Source: JAWAFC01 sp038890815 (lineage in GTDB: Archaea > Micrarchaeota > Micrarchaeia > Burarchaeales > JACRGF01). From it: a DNA stretch of 64,000 bases. Shown here piece after piece: positions 59,518-64,000 of the stretch. A model generated the notes under the pieces. The model saw only the letters and a program-made list of their open reading frames with translations, was not told the DNA's origin and did no database searches. The first letter of the stretch is position 1; every line of letters begins with the position of its first letter. The translations under genes and the position numbers were made by a program. The DNA lies in assembly GCA_038890815.1 (NCBI GenBank), contig JAWAFC010000006.1, forward strand, positions 44,584-108,583, given 5' to 3'.

Positions 59518-60933
59518 GTGTGGAGCACTGCTGAGGTCGAAATTCCGAAGGACCCGCTCGCACTCATCATTGGGCAGGAGGAGGCAGTGCGCATTGCGCG
59601 CATTGTGGCCAGACAGCGAAGGCACCTGCTGCTGGTCGGGCCTCCAGGCACTGGAAAGTCGATGATAGCGCAGGCGATAGCCTCGCTCATCCCGCCACCT
59701 TCGGAAGAGGTCAGCGTGCTGCATAATCCTGAAAACCCCGAGAGGCCTGTGGTGGAGGTTAGGCGCAGGGAGGAGGTGATGGCGCGAAAGCAGCGGAGAA
59801 TTGAGGGGAAAGTGATCGCCCCAGTGGAAGCTCCGGCCTTTGTGGCGGAGAGGCTCGGCTTCCGCTGTCGGAGATGTGGGGTGCTGAGCGCGCCCGATGT
59901 CGCCATCTGCCCCGAGTGCGGAGCCGACAAGTGGAGAAAGGAGGCCACGCCTTTTGATGACCTGATTCTGGGGTTCATGGCTGAAGTGCGTGAGGATAGG
60001 GTGCAGACAACGCGAAAACTGCCAAGCGGGCGGGAAGAAATCATCGTGTTTGAGAGGACAGAGGACGGTATGATCAGGGTGCTGGACGGCCGTGCGCTCA
60101 AGCGGCGCGAGAGAAGCGAGAGGGAGAGGCCTCGCAAAGTTATCGTGCCGCTCGACAGGAAGACGTTCGTGCAGGCCACGGGCGCAAGCGAGACCGAGCT
60201 GCTCGGCGACGTGCGGCACGACCCGTACGGCGGACATCCAGAGATCGGCTCGCTGCCGTACCAGAGGGTTGTGCCGGGCGCGGTGCACGAAGCGCACGAA
60301 GGAGTTCTTTTTGTGGATGAGATCGCCACGCTGGGCTACCTCCAGCGCTATCTGCTGACAGCGATGCAGGAAAAGAAGTTCCCGATTGTAGGCAGAAATC
60401 CCACATCAACAGGCGCGAGCGTGAGGGTGGAGGGTGTGCCGTGCGACTTCATCCTTGTGGGAGCGCTGAACACAAATGACCTCGGCAGTATCCTGCCACC
60501 ACTGCGCTCGCGCATCATAGGCAACGGCTATGAGGTGCTGCTGAGAACGGTTATGCCCGACAACGAGGCCAACAGGAGCGCGCTGGTCCAGTTCATAGCG
60601 CAGGAGATTCGCAGGGACGGTAAGATCCCACACGCCGATAGGGAGGCCGTTGAGCTGATAATTGAGGAAGCGCGCGTGAGGGCAAGGCTCATCGATGATG
60701 CGGCTGGCCTGACGCTCAGGCTCAGAGATCTGGGTGGCATCATCAAGCTAGCCGGCGACCTAGCCATCATCGATGGCAGCCCGCTGATCACCGGGGAGCA
60801 TGTAAAGAGGGCGGTCAGGGAGTGCAAGAGCATTGAGGAACAGGTCGGCGAGCGGTACGGCTCATGGTGGAGAGCAGGCATGAGCGATTACGGGGCAAAG
60901 AGAGCGAGGAGGAGGGAGAGCGAGGTAGCCTAG
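59518..60933 (+). CDS. LonB-like AAA+ ATPase without protease domain, with zinc ribbon
   Basis: A 471-residue AAA+ protein. Walker A is GPPGTGKSMIAQA (about 41-53), Walker B GVLFVDEIATL, sensor ALNTND, arginine finger PPLRSRIIGNGYEV. The segment EEVSVLHNPENPERPVVEV and the C-terminal ITGEHVKRAVRECKSIEEQV match archaeal LonB. Two LonB features differ: the membrane insertion is replaced by a zinc ribbon (Cys117, 120, 131, 134), and the chain ends just after the AAA lid, with no Ser-Lys protease. It may unfold or remodel substrates for another enzyme. Start GTG is 25 nt from an AATTAAAC box overlapping the previous stop. Confidence 0.82.
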   Translation: MWSTAEVEIPKDPLALIIGQEEAVRIARIVARQRRHLLLVGPPGTGKSMIAQAIASLIPPPSEEVSVLHNPENPERPVVEVRRREEVMARKQRRIEGKVIAPVEAPAFVAERLGFRCRRCGVLSAPDVAICPECGADKWRKEATPFDDLILGFMAEVREDRVQTTRKLPSGREEIIVFERTEDGMIRVLDGRALKRRERSERERPRKVIVPLDRKTFVQATGASETELLGDVRHDPYGGHPEIGSLPYQRVVPGAVHEAHEGVLFVDEIATLGYLQRYLLTAMQEKKFPIVGRNPTSTGASVRVEGVPCDFILVGALNTNDLGSILPPLRSRIIGNGYEVLLRTVMPDNEANRSALVQFIAQEIRRDGKIPHADREAVELIIEEARVRARLIDDAAGLTLRLRDLGGIIKLAGDLAIIDGSPLITGEHVKRAVRECKSIEEQVGERYGSWWRAGMSDYGAKRARRRESEVA

Positions 60934-61194
60934 TCACCGGTGAGAATAGACCTCTTTGAAGGCAAGCGCGTAATCGAACCCACACCGCTTGCTGCGGAGT
61001 CTGAATTTTCACTTTCCTCCGCCAGCGGCTCGTGCCCAAAAAATCTTTTGGAGAGAAACTCGGTCATGAGCGTGAGGATGTGCTCGTCTCTTGATCCGTA
61101 TGAGAGGTCTTTCTCGATTATCTCATCGGGCGAGAGAGCGCCAACCTAAAAACGGCCGCATTTATTTTATCCACTTTCCCAATTAAATAGGTTT
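60934..61194. other. Intergenic region with doubtful short frames and the tRNA-Val promoter
   Basis: Two overlapping short frames exist. Plus strand 60940-61149 (GTG start, 69 codons) reads MRIDLFEGKRVIEP at its start. Minus strand has an open frame of about 71 codons (61150 to 60934) with helical, acidic sequence such as SPDEIIEKDLSYGSRDEHIL, but it lacks a good start, being preceded directly by a TAG. Neither matches a family I know. The A/T-rich part (about 61158-61170) fits a tRNA-Val promoter. Confidence 0.3.
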
Positions 61195-61267
61195 GGGCCC
61201 GTAGTCGAATGGCCAAGACGTCAGCCTTACAAGCTGAAGATTTCCGGTTCGATTCCGGACGGGCCCA
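61195..61267 (+). tRNA. tRNA-Val(UAC), intronless
   Basis: A 73-nt tRNA. Acceptor GGGCCCG/CGGGCCC, discriminator A; anticodon stem TCAGC/GCTGA with loop CTTACAA, anticodon TAC; T-arm TCCGG-TTCGATT-CCGGA intact. The next gene's ATG begins 3 nt after its 3' end. Confidence 0.96.
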
Positions 61268-61269
61268 CT

Positions 61270-61626
61270 ATGGCAGAGCTTTACCCGCCGGGCCACCAGC
61301 CGTGCCAGAGGTGTGGGGTCATCGTGCCGTGGGAGGAGCTGCAAATGCTTGATGGATGGTGGATGTGCACGTACTGCATCATGGAGATGAGAGACCAAAA
61401 GAGGGTGAGGGCGAGGGCAGAGGCCACGAGGTCGCGCGAGAGGTGTCCCAGATGCGGCCGGATGGCCGAGAGCCTGCGCGCGCTGTCAAACGGCGAGCTC
61501 GTCTGCGCGCTCTGCATCGAGGACATTCACAGAGCAAAACACGGCGAGCTGAAGGGCATCGCCGGCAGGCTGCTTGGAATAGTTGACTGGCTTCTCGGTA
61601 GGAAGGGTGGCAAGACTTATGAATAG
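61270..61626 (+). CDS. Double zinc-ribbon protein, unknown function
   Basis: A 118-residue protein with two zinc-binding modules: CQRCGVIVPWEELQM...CTYC and CPRCGRMAESLRALSNG...CALC. The C-terminus holds a short hydrophobic helix (LLGIVDWLLG) and basic residues. It starts 3 nt after tRNA-Val and may share its transcript. It overlaps the TatD gene by 8 nt. Family not recognised. Confidence 0.7.
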   Translation: MAELYPPGHQPCQRCGVIVPWEELQMLDGWWMCTYCIMEMRDQKRVRARAEATRSRERCPRCGRMAESLRALSNGELVCALCIEDIHRAKHGELKGIAGRLLGIVDWLLGRKGGKTYE

Positions 61627-62323
61627 TGGGATAGACGCGCACGCCCATCTGGGGGATATCGAGGAGGAGGGTGCGATTGAGCGCGCAAGGAAAGAGCTGT
61701 GCGCGGTTGTCACGTGCGGCTATTCGCTCGCCACAAGCATGCGCGCGCTCGAGGTCGCGAGGCAGAATGAAGGCTTTGTGTTCGCATGCGTCGGAGTTTC
61801 GCCACAGATTGCAGGCAGGGGGGAGGCGTGGAGGGCGGTGCTCAGGCTGGTGGATGAGGGGGGCGTTGTGGCTGTCGGGGAGGTCGGGCTGGATGGCAAA
61901 TATGGCGGGATGGCGAGGCAGAGGGAGTGTTTTGAGGCATTCATCGAAAAAGCTTTGCAAAATGGCCTGCCGCTCGTGATTCACTCGAGAAAGGCCGAGC
62001 ACGAGGTGCTGCAGATGCTGGTTGAGAAGGGAGCGAGGAGGGTACTCCTCCACTGCTTTTCCGGAAAACTGGAGCAGGCGGTTGAGGCAGCACGGAGAGG
62101 GTTCCTCTTCTCCATACCACCTGTGCCGAGCAAGGAGAGGAGGAAAATTGCTAGGGAGATTCCGCTTGAAAAACTTCTGCTGGAGAGCGATGCGCCCTAT
62201 CTGGGGAGGGAGCCGACAGATATATTAAAGAGCGCGCAGATTATCGCAGCGGAAAAGAAAATGCCGCTGGAGACTGTGGTCGCGGCCACTGCGGAAAACG
62301 CGCGGAAATTCTATGGGCTGTGA
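61619..62323 (+). CDS. TatD-family metal-dependent deoxyribonuclease
   Basis: A 234-residue TIM-barrel hydrolase. IDAHAHLGD carries the first metal histidines, VAVGEVGLDGKY the bridging Glu, VIHSRKAE and LLHCFSGK further histidines, LLLESDAPYLG the final Asp. It fits the TatD DNase family. The ATG at 61619 overlaps the preceding stop; an upstream in-frame start lies inside that gene. Confidence 0.88.
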   Translation: MNSGIDAHAHLGDIEEEGAIERARKELCAVVTCGYSLATSMRALEVARQNEGFVFACVGVSPQIAGRGEAWRAVLRLVDEGGVVAVGEVGLDGKYGGMARQRECFEAFIEKALQNGLPLVIHSRKAEHEVLQMLVEKGARRVLLHCFSGKLEQAVEAARRGFLFSIPPVPSKERRKIAREIPLEKLLLESDAPYLGREPTDILKSAQIIAAEKKMPLETVVAATAENARKFYGL

Positions 62324-62356
62324 GGTGTTGCTCTGGTCATAGAGAAGCTCAAGCGC

Positions 62357-62788
62357 ATGTTTTTGAGGAGGGAGGAGAAGAACATCGCGCTGTTGGTTGA
62401 TGGCCCGAACATAATAAGAAGGGAGATGAACATCGACCTGCTTGATGTGAAGAAGAAAGTTGAGAAGTACGGAAAGATAAAAGTGTGTAAAGTATTTCTC
62501 GATCAGTATGCAAGCGACAAGCTCATTGAGGCGATGGCAAACCAGGGGTTCGAACCGGTCATAACAACGGGCGATGTGGATGTGGCAATGGCCGTTGAGG
62601 CCATGGCATGCGTATTCAATCCAAACATCCACGCGCTTGCGCTCATGACGCGCGACACTGACTTCAGGCCCGTGCTCGTGCGGGCCAAGGAGGCCGGGAA
62701 GGAGACAATAGTGATAGGCGCCGAGCCCGGGTTCAGCGTGGCGCTCCGCAATACCGCGGACATTGTGATTATGGCGAGCCGAAAGTAG
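62357..62788 (+). CDS. NYN/PIN-like nuclease-domain protein (TIGR00288/DUF88 type)
   Basis: A 143-residue protein with a NYN fold. IALLVDGPNIIRREM carries the first Asp, TGDVDVAMAVEAMAC and ALMTRDTDFRPVLVRAKEAG the others of the acidic site. Members are predicted ribonucleases acting on structured RNA. Only one clear ATG start is available. It lies between TatD and LSm. Confidence 0.85.
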   Translation: MFLRREEKNIALLVDGPNIIRREMNIDLLDVKKKVEKYGKIKVCKVFLDQYASDKLIEAMANQGFEPVITTGDVDVAMAVEAMACVFNPNIHALALMTRDTDFRPVLVRAKEAGKETIVIGAEPGFSVALRNTADIVIMASRK

Positions 62789-62827
62789 CATTTTAAATCT
62801 CGTCTGAGAGAAAAATTGGGTGCGGAC

Positions 62828-63052
62828 ATGGCCGAAAAGAGACCTTTCGATGTGCTGGGGAGCGCGCTGAACAACAATGTGCTCATCCGCCTCAAGGGAG
62901 GCGTGGAGGTGCGCGGGCGCATGGTGTCCTACGATGTCCACATGAACATAGTGCTGGAAGACGCCGAGCACCTGGAGAACGGTGAGGTGAAAAGAAGACT
63001 CGGCACCATGCTCGTGCGCGGGGATAACCTCGTGTTCATATCGCCCGCATAG
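62828..63052 (+). CDS. LSm / Sm-like archaeal RNA-binding protein
   Basis: A 74-residue SmAP. Sm1 motif VLIRLKGGVEVRGRMVSYDVHMNIVL-type and Sm2 LVRGDNLVFI are present. It forms a heptameric RNA-binding ring. A TTTTAAAT box lies at 62791-62798; the ATG at 62828 gives a very short leader. A TTG at 62816 is unlikely. Confidence 0.94.
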   Translation: MAEKRPFDVLGSALNNNVLIRLKGGVEVRGRMVSYDVHMNIVLEDAEHLENGEVKRRLGTMLVRGDNLVFISPA

Positions 63053-63053
63053 C

Positions 63054-63578
63054 TTACTGCGCGACAGAAGGAGGTGGTGGAGGGCGCGCCCTCTCGGCTT
63101 TATCGGGTCTTATGTACTCTATGAGCGCGCCCTTCTCGAAAGCGCTCTCTATGAGCTTGAACGAGCTGTCACGGTCGTCCCAATCAACGAGAATGGTGAG
63201 CGAGTCGTAGGAGGAGGACACACCGAGTATGTTAATGAACTTGCGCGCAAGGGGCTCGGTGAGGCGCACGAGCACGCCTGGCTGCTCGGCAACCTCCCCG
63301 CCCGTGATGGTGATCATGGCGACATTCTCGCGCATGGTCACGGCATCAAAAGCGCAGTCCTTGATGATGACGTGTGACAGCGCCTCGTGCGCGCGCTTGC
63401 CATCCGCCTGGTCCACTGCGAACGTGACGCTGTATTCGCCCGTGCCCACACAGTAGATGTTGATCATTCTGTCGGCAAGCGCCTGCGAGAGGCGCGCCAG
63501 CACGCCCGGCACGATGCGCACCTTTTCACCAGTCACCGTGATGAGCGCAACCGGGCGCTTGTACATCCTCAGATCCAT
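63054..63578 (-). CDS. Tandem ACT-domain regulatory protein
   Basis: A 174-residue protein with two ACT domains: VALITVTGEKVRIVPGVLAR and VAMITITGGEVAEQPGVLVR. The layout resembles the regulatory half of aspartate kinase but no kinase domain is present. It may bind an amino acid such as lysine or threonine and regulate a partner or DapF-pathway enzyme; partner unknown. The C-terminus is Pro-rich. The ATG is 27.5 nt from a TTTAAA box (63603-63608), so the transcript is leaderless. Confidence 0.78.
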   Translation of the reverse strand: MDLRMYKRPVALITVTGEKVRIVPGVLARLSQALADRMINIYCVGTGEYSVTFAVDQADGKRAHEALSHVIIKDCAFDAVTMRENVAMITITGGEVAEQPGVLVRLTEPLARKFINILGVSSSYDSLTILVDWDDRDSSFKLIESAFEKGALIEYIRPDKAERARPPPPPSVAQ

Positions 63579-63676
63579 GGAGTTTTTTAGGTGAAACAAG
63601 TATTTAAATTTAGAACGCTTTTGCTCGCGACAACCATAAAGAAATAAATGGCTTGGCCGCAAAATGTTTTTGCTAT

Positions 63677-63820
63677 GGGCTCGTAGCTCAGTGGTAAACC
63701 CTTTTGCGCTGAGGCGCAAAGGCGTTTACGAAAGGTTCACTACAGAGCGCCCGCTTGGCGTGCGGGAGGCCAGGGGTTCAAAGCAAACTGCAACAGTTTG
63801 TGAAAATCCCCTCGAGTCCA
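63677..63820 (+). tRNA. tRNA-Ala(GGC) with D-loop and T-loop introns
   Basis: The unspliced gene is 144 nt. Acceptor GGGCTCG/CGAGTCC, discriminator A; anticodon stem CCCGC/GCGGG with loop TTGGCGT, anticodon GGC, uninterrupted. A 48-nt intron (63696-63743) splits the D-loop between positions 20 and 21: exon AGTG pairs with intron CACT, bulges GTA and ACA, inner helix AACC/GGTT. A 24-nt intron (63783-63806) splits the T-loop at 59/60: TTCA pairs with TGAA, bulges AAG and AAT, inner helix CAAACTG/CAGTTTG. Both are exact bulge-helix-bulge motifs. Removal gives a standard 72-nt tRNA. Confidence 0.92.
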
Positions 63821-64000
63821 TAGACAAAGGGGGGAAGTATCCCCCCTTCGTCCTGGACCTTCCCTAGACAAAGGGGGGAAGTTTCCCCCCTTCGTCCTGG
63901 ACCTTCCCCCCTCGGATAAAGCATTGATGGAAAATGGTTGCTGGAGGTATCGGAAGACAAAGGGGGGAAGTATCCCCCCTTCGTCCTGGACCTTCCCCCC
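63821..64000. repeat. Cluster of palindromic 44-47-bp repeats beside tRNA-Ala
   Basis: Three near-identical copies: 63821-63864, 63865-63911 and 63955-64000 (cut by the window edge). Each has the hairpin GGGGGG-AAGTAT-CCCCCC flanked by GACAAA and TTCGTC, followed by CTGGACCTTCCC. Copies 1 and 2 abut; 43 bp separate copies 2 and 3. The only internal difference is AAGTAT against AAGTTT. No reading frame runs through them convincingly. Confidence 0.85.

Noticed and set aside
60940..61149. Plus-strand 69-codon gene after the Lon-like ATPase
   Set aside because: No recognisable motif, composition looks like the antisense of a more protein-like minus frame; kept only as a note in the intergenic entry.
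63821..64000. CRISPR array
   Set aside because: Two of the three repeats abut without a spacer, the unit is longer than usual and dominated by a G/C hairpin, and no cas gene is in view.

Overview
The window is archaeal. It carries the canonical archaeal ribosomal-protein superoperon with eukaryote-type proteins (L19e, L32e, L34e, L14e, L18e, S4e), RNA polymerase subunits RpoD and RpoN, Cbf5, the RNase P protein Rpp29, archaeal DnaG, Hjc, an LSm protein and a geranylgeranyl-type UbiA prenyltransferase. Many genes are leaderless, with an A/T box about 25-28 nt before the start codon. tRNAs with several introns, small ORFs, large surface proteins, K/E-rich ribosomal-protein tails and moderately GC-rich DNA suggest a biosynthetically capable DPANN-like lineage (Micrarchaeota/Diapherotrites type). 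That placement is inference; no rRNA gene is present.

Layout. 1-11,293: the start of dapF, an arginine operon (argJ-argB-argD-N-acetylglutamate synthase), a thioredoxin/DsbD fusion, an NHL-repeat surface protein, a Lon-type serine protease and two tandem argG genes. 11,337-14,360: a minus-strand cluster with purE, purC and UbiA. 14,395-14,807: an AT-rich island without a visible gene. 14,874-16,197: polyamine synthesis (speD, speB). 16,189-23,918: a giant subtilisin/beta-helix surface protein divergent from a Cys-rich lipoprotein. 23,915-45,508 (minus): S2 through L3, the ribosomal/secretion/RNA-polymerase block, with tRNA-Pro, tRNA-Leu and tRNA-Ser inside it. 45,702-49,425: ScpB/ScpA, a coiled-coil protein, Trm5, Hjc and a CBS protein. 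49,458-49,655: a structured RNA candidate. 49,679-51,294: a small Toprim protein and DnaG. 51,296-54,611 (minus): a folate one-carbon operon (folD-folC-MTHFS-purN). 54,664-60,933: a CDF transporter, a DUF2085 protein, an AT-rich 1108-residue protein and a Lon-like ATPase lacking its protease. 61,195-64,000: tRNA-Val, a zinc protein, TatD, a NYN-domain protein, LSm, a double-ACT protein, an intron-rich tRNA-Ala and a palindromic repeat cluster at the right edge.

The most striking content is in the tRNAs. tRNA-Pro(GGG), tRNA-Ser(GGA) and tRNA-Ala(GGC) are each interrupted twice, and all three have an intron inside the T-loop. In tRNA-Ala both introns fold into textbook bulge-helix-bulge splicing motifs. 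The T-loop bases TTCA pair with intron bases TGAA in tRNA-Ala and tRNA-Pro. This suggests a recurrent insertion site built from the invariant T-loop. Other unusual items are palindromic A/T boxes centred between divergent leaderless genes, the structured RNA before the Toprim/DnaG genes, and the Lon-like ATPase carrying a zinc ribbon.
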